From: REEB506 sp040381035
Lineage (GTDB): Bacteria; Pseudomonadota; Alphaproteobacteria; Caulobacterales; Aquidulcibacteraceae
Length of the DNA stretch: 51,304 bases
Assembly: GCA_040381035.1 (NCBI GenBank)
Contig: JBEIHY010000017.1
Span: 1 to 51,304, forward strand
Direction of reading: 5' to 3'
The notes beneath the pieces are model-generated. The model was not told where the DNA came from. It did no database searches and saw nothing but the letters and a program-made list of their open reading frames with translations. Of this stretch, positions 24,962-33,983 are shown one piece after another. Numbering within the stretch: the stretch's first letter is position 1; the number at the start of each line of letters is the position of its first letter. The translations under genes and the position numbers were made by a program.

Positions 24962-25008
24962 GACCCGTTCTGGTCCGAAAACCGCGTAACACTTTTCGGG
25001 AACGGGTC
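24962..25008. repeat. Palindromic repeat between convergent genes, possible terminator
   Basis: GACCCGTT (24962-24969) pairs with AACGGGTC (25001-25008), and inside it CCGAAAA (24975-24981) pairs with TTTTCGG (24993-24999), leaving an 11-nt loop. Read on the minus strand the core contains CCCGAAAAGTGTTACGCGG, which closely resembles a palindromic repeat I know from many alphaproteobacterial genomes. It lies between the stop of atuA and the stop of the convergent oxidoreductase gene, whose TAG overlaps the right edge. It could end transcription from both sides. Confidence 0.65.
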
Positions 25009-25973
25009 TAAACCAGTGCGTAAAGGGCATCCATGGCGCGCATATTGGCGAGGACGTCTGCGCCTTCGGTTGACAGGACGGCGCCTGAGGCAAGCGCGTC
25101 GCGCACCGCCTCCAACTGATAGAAGAAGGTCGGCCGGGTGGTGACGTTTTCTTCGGCGCCGGTGTCTTGGTCGGCGAGGCTCAAGCGGATCGAAGCGCCA
25201 AAGTGCGGGCCAACGAAATTGCGCGCGCTGAGCGTTCCGCGTTCGCCGACGAGTGTGATCGTGGCGCGCGGCTGTTCGGTGAGCGCCATGCCGCATGTGA
25301 GCCGCGCGGCAAGGCCGTCGGCGAAATGCAGCGAGGCGCTGTAGGATTCGTCAACGCGATCGCCGATCCAGGTCGCAACTGCATCCGAAAAACCGACCGG
25401 CTCGCCAAACAGTGTGCGCAATGCGTGCAGCGGGTAGAAGCCGATATCGCGCAGGCAGCCGCCGCCGAGCGCTTTGGTGCGGCGAAATTCGTCAGCCGCG
25501 TCGCGCACCGGCACATGGAAGGCCGCTTCAGCCGAAACAATAGGCCCCAAAACGCCGCTGTTCAGAATTTCGATCACCCGCGTCATCAGCGGGTGGTAGC
25601 GATAATGGGTTGCTTCAATCACACGCTTGCCGGCGCCAGCGGCGGCAGCCTGGACCGCTTCTGTTTCGGCCGCCGACATCGCAAACGGCTTCTCGCACAG
25701 CACATGTTTGCCGGCCTGCAATGCGCGGATCGACCAGGCGGCGTGATCGGACGGCGGCAGCGCCACATAGATCATGTCGAGATCGTCTCGCGCCAGCAGG
25801 TCTTCGCGCGTGCCGAAGGCGGATAATCCGTGTTCGGTTGCAAACGCGGCGGCGCGCGCAGCGTCACTGGCGCCGACCGCGACGGCTTCTGCGCCGCCAA
25901 TCGCGCGGGCGGGTTGAATCAAGGCTGGCGGGGCGATGCGAGCTGCCCCCAGAATGCCAATACGCAAGACCAT
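25008..25973 (-). CDS. Gfo/Idh/MocA-family oxidoreductase
   Basis: This 321-residue NAD(P)-dependent oxidoreductase is of the glucose-fructose oxidoreductase / inositol dehydrogenase family. The N-terminal Rossmann motif is RIGILGAARIAPPAL, followed by MIYVALPPSDHA, the catalytic-lysine motif HVLCEKPFAMSAAE, and the substrate domain with THYRYHP and GGCLRDIGFYPLHALR (the conserved 'DiGcY' His/Tyr region). The substrate is probably a sugar or cyclitol but is not determined. It lies 3 nt downstream of the SDR gene on the same strand, so the two form an operon convergent with the atu genes. Confidence 0.88.
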   Translation of the reverse strand: MVLRIGILGAARIAPPALIQPARAIGGAEAVAVGASDAARAAAFATEHGLSAFGTREDLLARDDLDMIYVALPPSDHAAWSIRALQAGKHVLCEKPFAMSAAETEAVQAAAAGAGKRVIEATHYRYHPLMTRVIEILNSGVLGPIVSAEAAFHVPVRDAADEFRRTKALGGGCLRDIGFYPLHALRTLFGEPVGFSDAVATWIGDRVDESYSASLHFADGLAARLTCGMALTEQPRATITLVGERGTLSARNFVGPHFGASIRLSLADQDTGAEENVTTRPTFFYQLEAVRDALASGAVLSTEGADVLANMRAMDALYALV

Positions 25974-25976
25974 CTC

Positions 25977-26774
25977 TCACTCCATCCGGCGGAAACGAGA
26001 AGACTGACCGGCCACGATGCGCATGGCGAGTTTCGGCGGCAAGGCCCGGCCAAGCCAGGCGAGGCTCTTGTTTATCGAACCCGGTACAAACACTGCTTCG
26101 CCGGCTTCACTGGCTTCAATCGCGCCCGCCACCACAGTGTCGGCGTCCTGCCACAGCGCGCGGGGCATTTTGCTGACCGCGTCGCGGGTGCCGTTGACGT
26201 CATGGAATTCCGAATATGTGAAGCCAGGGCAGAGCGCGGTGACATGCACCCCCTCGCCGGCCTCTGCGGCGAGCGATTGCGACATCTTGATGAGAAACGC
26301 CTTCGACGCGGCATAGAGAGTATGGCCGGCCGAGCCCGGCAACAGCCCGGCAAGGGAAGCGACATTGACGATGCGCCCGAACTTCGCGGCCCGCATGGCC
26401 GGCAACGTGCGATGCGACAGCTCCGCCACCGCCGTTACCATCACTTGAATGAACGCGGCCTGATCTTGCCAACTGGTCGTGGCGAATGTGCCTGGCAGGC
26501 CATAACCGGCATTGTTGACGACGACGCTGGGGGCGCGCCCGCTTGCGCTCAGCGCCGCGATCAGGGCCGCTGGCGCGGCTGGATCGGCAAGGTCTGCGGG
26601 CAGGATGAGGCTATCGGCGCCATGGGCTGTTTTCAGTTCCTGGCCGAGCGCCTCCAGCCGCTCACGTCGGCGCGAGGTCAGCGCCAGATCATAGCCGCGG
26701 GCCGCGTAAGCCCGCGCAAAGGACGCGCCAATGCCGGCCGAAGCGCCGGTGATCAAAGCCAGTTTACGCGCCAT
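25977..26774 (-). CDS. Short-chain dehydrogenase/reductase
   Basis: This 265-residue NAD(P)-dependent SDR starts at the ATG at 26774, with GCAGGAG upstream on the minus strand; the longer frame to 26792 would include that ribosome-binding site. Motifs are ITGASAGIGASFARAYAARG, SRRRERLEAL (Arg after the second strand suggests NADPH), VVNNAGYGLPG, VNVASLAGLLPG with the catalytic Ser, and YAASKAFLIKMS with the Tyr-Lys pair. It resembles the YqjQ/DltE-like 'SDR of unknown substrate'. It is co-directional with the Gfo/Idh/MocA gene. A part in terpene alcohol oxidation like AtuB/AtuG is possible but it is not in the atu transcript. Confidence 0.88.
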   Translation of the reverse strand: MARKLALITGASAGIGASFARAYAARGYDLALTSRRRERLEALGQELKTAHGADSLILPADLADPAAPAALIAALSASGRAPSVVVNNAGYGLPGTFATTSWQDQAAFIQVMVTAVAELSHRTLPAMRAAKFGRIVNVASLAGLLPGSAGHTLYAASKAFLIKMSQSLAAEAGEGVHVTALCPGFTYSEFHDVNGTRDAVSKMPRALWQDADTVVAGAIEASEAGEAVFVPGSINKSLAWLGRALPPKLAMRIVAGQSSRFRRME

Positions 26775-26949
26775 CGGCGAATTCTCCTGCACCGGTCAAA
26801 ACCTGAGCCAGTTTGCCGCACCTTGACGCGGTTGGCCGCCACAAACAAACCTTACCGTATGTCCATGCAGTTGTTAGGGTGCTGCAAGAAAATCAAAATC
26901 GCAGCGCGCGTGAATTGATTTAGCCGTCGCTGAATCCGGGAGGTCCAAC

Positions 26950-29900
26950 GTGCCCAATCGTAATACAATCCTGGCGGCGGCCGTGGCGCTGATTGTTGGC
27001 CTGTGGGGCGGGCTGGTGCTGGCGCAGGTCGGTTCTGGCGGGGCGGGGCCTGCGGCTTTGTTTGGCGCCGGCAAGAGCGATGCGATGCGCAGCGCCAATG
27101 CCCCGCGTATGGGCCTGATCCGCGGCGATGAGATGGCGTTTGAGCGGCTACGGATCGATGCCGGCGCCGATCAACCGAAGGCGTGTTTGGAATTCACCCA
27201 GCCGGTCGCGGCTGACGGCAAAGTCAACCTGGCCGACTTTATCGGCCTGGAGCCGGCGGCGCAATTCAATGTCGAAGCGAATGGCAATCTGATCTGCCTC
27301 ACCGGCCTGAATTATGAGACGGATCGGCAAGTCACAATCCGCGCCGGCCTGCCTTCGACCACCGGCAAAGTCACCGACCGCGACGAGACGGCAACGCTGT
27401 CGTTCGGCGACCGGCCGAGCTTTATCGGCTTTGCCGGCGCGGGCGTGATCCTGCCGCGCGCCGAGGCCGACGGCATCGGCATCGAAACGGTGAATGTCTC
27501 GAAGATGAAGGTCGAAGTGCTGCGCGTTGGCGATCGCGCGCTGGCGCGCGAGACTGTCGATGCCGGCCAGGCGATTGGCGAGGGCAGTTGGGATTGGTGG
27601 AATTTCGAGGATGCCGCGAGCCAGTCGGGCGTCAGCGTATACAAGGGTGAGATCACCGTACCGGCTCAGGACGCCCGCACCAAACTGTCCAACCGCAACC
27701 AGACCGTCACCACCGTCTTTGCCCTGGGCGCCGCGCTGAAAGCGATGAAGCCGGGCGCCTATGTGGTGAAGCTCGCCGATGCAAGCCCGTCGGCTGGAGC
27801 CCGCGGCCAAAACAATGATCGCCCGGCGGCGGCGTTCCGCTGGGTGATCTACACCGATATGGCGCTGCAGAGCTTCACCGGCGCCACGGGCCTGGATGTC
27901 GTGGTCCGTTCGCTGCAATCGGCGCGACCCTTGGCAGGCGCAACGCTGACCTTGATCGCGCAGAACGGCGAAGAACTGCAACGCGTGCGCACCGACAATG
28001 AAGGCCGCGGCCGGATCGCGTCGGCCGCCATGAACGGCGAGGGCGGGCTGCGCCCGCGTTATGTGATGGCGTACGGGGCCGGCGGCGATTTCGCTGTGCT
28101 CGATCTGGAGCGGCCCGCGCTTGATCTGTCGGATCGCGATATCGGCGGGCGCTCAAGTCCGCGCGACGTCGACGCCTATATGTACACCGAGCGTGGAATC
28201 TATCGCCCCGGTGAGGTTGTGCGCCTCACCGGCCTGATCCGCGATCCAACTGGCAAAGCCATTTCCAATCGCCAATCGACGCTGGTCGTCTATCGCCCGA
28301 ACGGCACCGAGGCCGTGCGCCAGCGTTTGGCCAAAGCTGAGGCCGGCGGCGCGGTGATCAAGAATGTGCCCATCGATCGTTCCGCCCCGCGCGGCGCCTG
28401 GCGGGCGGCGCTGGAAGTCGACGGCCAGCCGGGCGAGGCCGGAAGCGTCGGCTTTTCGGTGGAAGATTTCGTGCCGCAACGCATGAAGGTGGAAGTGAAA
28501 GCTTCCGAAGCGCCGCTCGGGCGCGGCGAAAGCCGGCCGATCGATGTGTCCGCGCGGTTCTTGTATGGCGCGCCGGGCGCGGGGCTGGCGGTGACGGGTG
28601 AAGCGCGCATCGCGGTCGATCCCAATCCGTTCCCTGGCAAGGACCTGGTCGGCTATCGATTTGGCCGCATCGATGAGAGCTTCAACGAAAAATTCTATGA
28701 GCTGGACGGCGCCGTGACCGATGGCGACGGTCGCGGCCGGCTGCAATTCACGTTGCGCGATGTCGGCGAGCCAAGCCTGCCGCTGCGCGCGCGCGTGGTC
28801 GCCGCCGTTGCCGAACCGGGTGGGCGCACGGTGCGGGAAGGCTTCCAGATTCCGGTGCGGTTGTCGGGCCGCTATGTTGGCGTCAAACCGAAATTCGACA
28901 ATGACCGTATCGCATCTGGCGGCAAAGCTGCGTTCGATGTCGTGTCCGTCGATCCGGCAGGCGCGCGCATCGGCGCCAATCGCCTGACCTGGCAGATCGT
29001 TGAAGAAGACTGGAGCTATGATTGGTATCTGGATGGCGGCGCCTGGAAGTGGCGGCGCACGGGGCGCGATGTGCCGGTGGCGGCGGGCACGATTGATGTC
29101 GGCGCGGCAGCGCCCACCGAGATCGCGCGCGACAAGCTGCGCGATGGCTCCTATCGCCTGATCGTTGCCGATGAAAGTGCGGGCGCTGTCACCAGCCTGC
29201 GCTTCTCCAGCGGCTGGAGCTGGGATGCTGGCGATGACGCCGCACCCGATATGGTCGCGGTCATCCCGCCGGTTGAGGCCGTAAAGGTGGGCAACCGGGT
29301 GCGGGTGCAGATCAAGCCGCCTTATCCGGGCGAAGCCCAAATCGTCGTTGCGACCGATCGCGTGCAGTCGATGAAAACCATGCGCATCGGCGCAGACGGC
29401 GCGAGCTTTGATTTGCGCGCGGATCCGGCCTGGGGCGCGGGCGTCTATGTGCTCGTCACCGTGATGACGCCGCGCGATCCGGCGAAAGCGCCGATGCCGC
29501 GGCGCGCCGTCGGCGTCGCCTATGTGCCGTTCGATATGGGCGCACGCACCCTGAACGTGACCCTGCCGGAAAACCAAACATGGCGCCCACGCACAAAGCA
29601 GGATGTTGACATCGCCATTGCCAATGCCCGGCCCGGTGAGAAGGTCCATATGACGCTTGCCGCGGTCGATGAGGGCATTCTGCAACTCACCAAGTTCGAT
29701 AGTCCGAACCCGGCCAAATATTATTTCGGCCGCAAGGCATTGGGCGTGGCGATCAAGGATGATTACGGCCGCGTGCTCAATCCCAATCTCGGCGCGCCCG
29801 CCATTGCCCGCCAGGGCGGCGACGGCCTCGGCGGCGAAGGCTTGACCGTTGTGCCGACGAAAACCGTGGCGTTGTGGAGCGGCCTTGTCACCGTACAGGG

Positions 29901-31902
29901 CGGCAAAACGAAAGTGCCGCTCGATCTGCCGGATTTTAACGGCCAGGTGCGGCTGATGGCGGTGGCCTGGACCGACAGTGCGGTGGGCTCAGACGCCGAA
30001 GCCGCCACCGTGCGCGATCCGGTGGTTGCCGAACTTACGCTGCCGCGCTTCCTGGCGCCGGGCGATGGCGCGGAAGCGACCTTGGAATTGTCCAATGTCG
30101 AGGGGCCGGCCGGCGCCTATAAGGTCAGCGTCGGCGGCTCGGGCGCTGCCCAAATGCAAGCTTTTGCGCAAAGCTTTACGCTCAATCCCGGCGGCCAGAC
30201 GCGCGCGCGCATTCCGTTGACCGGAGCGCAAGCGGGCCTTGGGGAAGTGCAATTGACGCTGGAAGGCCCCAATGGCCTGCGCGTCACGCGCGGCTATCCG
30301 ATCCAGTCGCGCACGCCGTTCATGCCGGTGACAAGCGTGGACACCCAATCGCTCGCCGCCGGCGCAACCTACACGGTTGGCCGTGACGCGCTCGCCGCGT
30401 TCGCCGGCAATGAAGCCAAAGCGGTGGTGTCCTTCTCGGCGCTGCGCGGGGTCGATGCAGCGCCCCTTCTCGATGTGCTGGATCGCTATCCGTTTGGCTG
30501 CTCAGAACAGCTCACTTCGCGCGCTTTGCCGCTGCTTTACGCCAATGCCTTGGCGGCGGCGGCGCAGAAACCCACTGATCCCAAACTGCGCCAGAGCGTG
30601 CAGGATACGATCAATCGCCTGCTCGATCGGCAGGGATCTGACGGCGCCTTTGGCCTGTGGCGTGCCGAAGACCGCGCCGCAACGCCCTGGCTCGGCGCCT
30701 ATGTGACGGAGTTCCTGCAACGCGCGAAGGCTGCCGGCTATGTCGTGCCCGACGCGCCGATGGCGAACGCCTATAAGGCGCTGCGCACGGTCGCGCGGCT
30801 CGATGATTTCGGCAGCGTGTCTTACGATGTGCAGGTCTATCGCTGGAACGGCTCCAACGATTCTGAAGCGCTGCTGAAGTCACGCTCCGCCGCCTATGCG
30901 CTTTATGTGCTGGCGAAAGCCGGCCGCGCGGATATCGGCCAAGTGCGCTATTTCGCCGACGCCAAACTGAAGGACGATCCTTCGCCCTTGGCGCGCGCAC
31001 AAATCGGCGCAGCGCTTGCCTATCTCGGCGACCGCGCCCGCGCCCGCACGGCGCTGCGATCGGCGGAAAGCGCGCTCGGCTATCGCAACACCGGCGACTG
31101 GTATCAGACGCCGCTGCGCGACCTCGCCGCGATCATCGCGCTGGCCGCCGAAGCCGGCGACACTGAAATGGTCGATCGCTTGTCGGCCCGGCTAGAGCGT
31201 GAAGGCCGCGACGCCGCAAGCCTGATGACGCAGGAACAAGCCCGCCTCGTCGTTGCCGCCGATGCGCTGATCGCGCGCGCCGGAAAGGTGAATGTGACGC
31301 TCGCCGGCCAGCCGGTTATTGGTGCAACGCGCGCCGATCAAGCGCGGATCGCGGCCGGCCTGGCATTCCTCAATGCCGGCCAGGGCCCGGTGTTCCGCAC
31401 GCTGACAGCATCAGGCGCGCCGCGCAGCGCCCCGCCGCCGGCGGCCAATGGCTTGGCGATCGACAAGATGCTGTTTCGCCTCGATGGCTCAAGCGCCAAA
31501 GGCGCAAGCCTGCGCCAAGGCGATCGCGTCGTCGTGCGGCTCAGCGGCAATGGCCAGAGCGAACGCGTCACGCCAGCGGTGCTGGTCGATCTGCTGCCGG
31601 CGGGCCTGGAGATCGAACAGGTGCTCGGCCCGGCCGATGGCGCATCCAGCGGGCCTGAACAAAGCGCCGGCGCCTTTGCCTGGCTGGGCGAGCTGACCAG
31701 CGGGCGCGTGACGGAAGCGCGCGATGATCGTTTCGTTGCGGCCACCGACGTCTATGGCCAATCGCGCTTCACCTTCGCCTATGTCGCGCGCGCGGTGACG
31801 CCGGGAACCTACACCATGCCCGGCGTGCAGGTGGAGGACATGTATCGCCCCGGCGTGTTTGGCCGCACGGGCGCTGCGCGGCTGACCATCACGCCGCAAT
31901 AG
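26950..31902 (+). CDS. Bacterial alpha-2-macroglobulin
   Basis: This is a 1650-residue periplasmic protease-trap protein. A GTG start at 26950 has GGGAGG 6 nt upstream and leads into the signal/anchor NTILAAAVALIVGLWGGLVL. No lipobox Cys is seen, unlike the E. coli homologue. Many macroglobulin beta domains fill the N-terminal half, including the marker RGIYRPGEVVRLTGLIRD. The central A2M domain has TLAAVDEGILQLT. The thioester motif is PFGCSEQ, with Cys1184 and Gln1187 present, so the covalent trap should work. An alpha-helical complement-like domain follows (DRQGSDGAFGLW), and the C-terminal receptor-like domain ends in VEDMYRPGVFGRTG. The pbpC gene follows at once, as in other bacteria, where the pair is thought to protect and repair a breached cell wall. 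Confidence 0.93.
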   Translation: MPNRNTILAAAVALIVGLWGGLVLAQVGSGGAGPAALFGAGKSDAMRSANAPRMGLIRGDEMAFERLRIDAGADQPKACLEFTQPVAADGKVNLADFIGLEPAAQFNVEANGNLICLTGLNYETDRQVTIRAGLPSTTGKVTDRDETATLSFGDRPSFIGFAGAGVILPRAEADGIGIETVNVSKMKVEVLRVGDRALARETVDAGQAIGEGSWDWWNFEDAASQSGVSVYKGEITVPAQDARTKLSNRNQTVTTVFALGAALKAMKPGAYVVKLADASPSAGARGQNNDRPAAAFRWVIYTDMALQSFTGATGLDVVVRSLQSARPLAGATLTLIAQNGEELQRVRTDNEGRGRIASAAMNGEGGLRPRYVMAYGAGGDFAVLDLERPALDLSDRDIGGRSSPRDVDAYMYTERGIYRPGEVVRLTGLIRDPTGKAISNRQSTLVVYRPNGTEAVRQRLAKAEAGGAVIKNVPIDRSAPRGAWRAALEVDGQPGEAGSVGFSVEDFVPQRMKVEVKASEAPLGRGESRPIDVSARFLYGAPGAGLAVTGEARIAVDPNPFPGKDLVGYRFGRIDESFNEKFYELDGAVTDGDGRGRLQFTLRDVGEPSLPLRARVVAAVAEPGGRTVREGFQIPVRLSGRYVGVKPKFDNDRIASGGKAAFDVVSVDPAGARIGANRLTWQIVEEDWSYDWYLDGGAWKWRRTGRDVPVAAGTIDVGAAAPTEIARDKLRDGSYRLIVADESAGAVTSLRFSSGWSWDAGDDAAPDMVAVIPPVEAVKVGNRVRVQIKPPYPGEAQIVVATDRVQSMKTMRIGADGASFDLRADPAWGAGVYVLVTVMTPRDPAKAPMPRRAVGVAYVPFDMGARTLNVTLPENQTWRPRTKQDVDIAIANARPGEKVHMTLAAVDEGILQLTKFDSPNPAKYYFGRKALGVAIKDDYGRVLNPNLGAPAIARQGGDGLGGEGLTVVPTKTVALWSGLVTVQGGKTKVPLDLPDFNGQVRLMAVAWTDSAVGSDAEAATVRDPVVAELTLPRFLAPGDGAEATLELSNVEGPAGAYKVSVGGSGAAQMQAFAQSFTLNPGGQTRARIPLTGAQAGLGEVQLTLEGPNGLRVTRGYPIQSRTPFMPVTSVDTQSLAAGATYTVGRDALAAFAGNEAKAVVSFSALRGVDAAPLLDVLDRYPFGCSEQLTSRALPLLYANALAAAAQKPTDPKLRQSVQDTINRLLDRQGSDGAFGLWRAEDRAATPWLGAYVTEFLQRAKAAGYVVPDAPMANAYKALRTVARLDDFGSVSYDVQVYRWNGSNDSEALLKSRSAAYALYVLAKAGRADIGQVRYFADAKLKDDPSPLARAQIGAALAYLGDRARARTALRSAESALGYRNTGDWYQTPLRDLAAIIALAAEAGDTEMVDRLSARLEREGRDAASLMTQEQARLVVAADALIARAGKVNVTLAGQPVIGATRADQARIAAGLAFLNAGQGPVFRTLTASGAPRSAPPPAANGLAIDKMLFRLDGSSAKGASLRQGDRVVVRLSGNGQSERVTPAVLVDLLPAGLEIEQVLGPADGASSGPEQSAGAFAWLGELTSGRVTEARDDRFVAATDVYGQSRFTFAYVARAVTPGTYTMPGVQVEDMYRPGVFGRTGAARLTITPQ

Positions 31903-31910
31903 GAGCGGCG

Positions 31911-33983
31911 ATGCGTCGCGGCCGGCGTCTCGATTGGGCGCAGAGCCCGCGGCTGAAGCAGCGCCTTGGCGTTGTGCTGGGCCTGCTCGTTGCGCTGTTT
32001 GCGCTTGATCTGGCCTTGCCGCCGCCGCTGCAGCGGGCCGCGATCGTTTCGCCGGTGGTGGAAGACAGCGAGGGCGTGTGGTTGCGCGCCTTTGCCACGC
32101 GCGGGCAGAAATGGCGCCTCGCCGCCCAGCTCGATCAGACCGATCCAGAGTTTCTGCGCCGCTTGATCGCGATTGAGGATGAGCGCTTCTGGTTTCATCC
32201 TGGCGTTGATCCGTTCGCGGTGGCGCGCGCGGGCGTGAGCTTTGCGCGCGATGGCGAAGCGACGTCGGGCGCGTCCACATTGACCATGCAAACCGCGCGT
32301 CTGTTGGAGCCGCGCCCACGCACGATCCCTTCAAAACTCATCGAAATGGTCCGCGCGCTGCAGATCGAGCGGCGCCTGACCAAGCGCGAAATCCTGGCGC
32401 TTTATCTGACGCTGACGCCCTATGGCGGCAATCTGGAGGGCGTACGCGCCGCCAGCCGCGCCTATTTCGGCCGCGATCCGACCGGGCTATCGGATGCGGA
32501 AATGGCGCTGCTCATTGCATTGCCGCAAGCGCCGGAAGCGCGCCGGCCGGATCGGCGCGCCAAAGCCGCACGCACAGCGCGCGATGGGATCCTCGCGAAA
32601 TTCCGCGCGCATGGTTTCATCACCGCGCGGCTGGAGGCGGAAGCCCGCACCGCCGCGATGCCGGCGCGCCAGCCATTTCCGATCCGCGCCGATCTGGTCA
32701 GCGAGCGGATCGTTGCCGATCATCCGGGTGCGGCCGTGATCGGCTCAAACCTAGACGCGCGTCTGCAAACGGCCTTGTCGGACCTGGCGCGCCAAACAGT
32801 GGAGCCGCTCGGGCCTGAGGTGTCGGCGGCAATTCTTGTTGTGCGGCTGAAGGATCGCGCCGTGCGCGCCAGCATTGGCGGCGCGGGCTGGGACCGCGCC
32901 GGCGGCTATATCGACATGACGCGCGCCGTGCGATCGCCTGGCTCAACCCTGAAGCCTTTCATCTATGCGCTGGCCTTTGATGACGGGATCGCAGCGCCCG
33001 ATACCTTGATCGACGACACGCCGCGGCGCTTTTCGGGCTATCTGCCGGAGAATTTCGACCGCCGTTTTCATGGCGAATTGCGGGTCTCGGAAGCGCTGAT
33101 GCATTCGCTTAATCTGCCGGCGGTGGCGACGTTGGAGCGCGTCGGGGCGGGGCGGTTTGAAGCGGTCTTGACGCGCGCCGGCGCCAAGCCGCGGTTTCCG
33201 CGCCGGGCGGCGGTGGAGCCGGGCCTCGCGCTGGCGCTGGGCGGTGTGGGGCTGACATTGGCGGAACTCGCTACACTGTATGCAGCGCTCGGCGATGACG
33301 GCATGGCGCGGCCGTTGAAATATGTTCCGGGTCCGGACTATGCGATCGCGCGCCGGATGATGAAGCCGGAAACGGCTGCGCGGGTTTTGTCGATCCTCGC
33401 CGCCACGCCAACACCGAAGGGGCGGCTGCCGGCGGCATTGGCACGCGATGCGCCGCAGATCGCGTTCAAGACCGGCACTTCTTATGGTTTTCGCGACGCC
33501 TGGGCGATGGGGGTTGGCGCGGGCCATGTCATTGCGGTGTGGGTGGGCAGGCCGGATGGCGCGCCGCGCCCGGACGCAACGGGCCGATCGGAGGCGTTGC
33601 CGCTGTTGTTTTCTGCGTTCGATCGGCTGATCGCCCAGGGCGCGCCGGTGCAGCGGTTCGCGCCGCTTGACGCCGCCGCAGCGCCGGGCCTGCGCCGATT
33701 TGGCGATGAGGAGACCGCCACCGGCCCCGCGATCCTGTTTCCGCCGGATGGCGCGGATGTGCTGGTCGATGGATTGGGCGAAGACGGGCGCGGTTTGTCG
33801 CTCGCGGCGCGCGGCGGGCGCGCGCCTTTGACCTGGTATGCCGAAGGGCGCGCCGTGAGCTTGGAGGCGACCAGCGGGCGCGCGATCTGGAAACCAACCA
33901 GCGCGGGCTTTCACGATGTCATGGTGGTTGACGCCGATGGCCGGCGCGCGGTGGCGCAGGTGCGGGTGCGCGACGGGCGCTAA
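31911..33983 (+). CDS. pbpC: Penicillin-binding protein 1C
   Basis: This 690-residue bifunctional peptidoglycan synthase is anchored by one N-terminal helix (VVLGLLVALFALDLAL). The glycosyltransferase domain has AIEDERFWFHPGVDP (catalytic Glu89), GASTLTMQTAR and QIERRLTKREILALYL. The transpeptidase domain has SPGSTLKPF (Ser345, Lys348), HSLNLPA (Ser399, Asn401) and FKTGTSYGFRDAW (Lys520-Thr-Gly). The C-terminal 90 residues form the PBP1C-specific domain (FPPDGADVL to VVDADGRRAVAQV). AGGAG precedes the ATG, 8 nt after the alpha-2-macroglobulin stop, so the two are one operon. Its 3' end overlaps the convergent cysQ-like gene by 4 nt. Confidence 0.95.
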   Translation: MRRGRRLDWAQSPRLKQRLGVVLGLLVALFALDLALPPPLQRAAIVSPVVEDSEGVWLRAFATRGQKWRLAAQLDQTDPEFLRRLIAIEDERFWFHPGVDPFAVARAGVSFARDGEATSGASTLTMQTARLLEPRPRTIPSKLIEMVRALQIERRLTKREILALYLTLTPYGGNLEGVRAASRAYFGRDPTGLSDAEMALLIALPQAPEARRPDRRAKAARTARDGILAKFRAHGFITARLEAEARTAAMPARQPFPIRADLVSERIVADHPGAAVIGSNLDARLQTALSDLARQTVEPLGPEVSAAILVVRLKDRAVRASIGGAGWDRAGGYIDMTRAVRSPGSTLKPFIYALAFDDGIAAPDTLIDDTPRRFSGYLPENFDRRFHGELRVSEALMHSLNLPAVATLERVGAGRFEAVLTRAGAKPRFPRRAAVEPGLALALGGVGLTLAELATLYAALGDDGMARPLKYVPGPDYAIARRMMKPETAARVLSILAATPTPKGRLPAALARDAPQIAFKTGTSYGFRDAWAMGVGAGHVIAVWVGRPDGAPRPDATGRSEALPLLFSAFDRLIAQGAPVQRFAPLDAAAAPGLRRFGDEETATGPAILFPPDGADVLVDGLGEDGRGLSLAARGGRAPLTWYAEGRAVSLEATSGRAIWKPTSAGFHDVMVVDADGRRAVAQVRVRDGR

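Noticed and set aside
26858..26917. 19-codon frame MSMQLLGCCKK... before the alpha-2-macroglobulin gene
   Set aside because: Considered as a leader peptide, but there is no attenuator-like structure or codon bias to support it.
28153..29685. 510-codon minus-strand frame inside the alpha-2-macroglobulin gene
   Set aside because: His/Arg/Ala-rich antisense shadow of a confidently identified gene.
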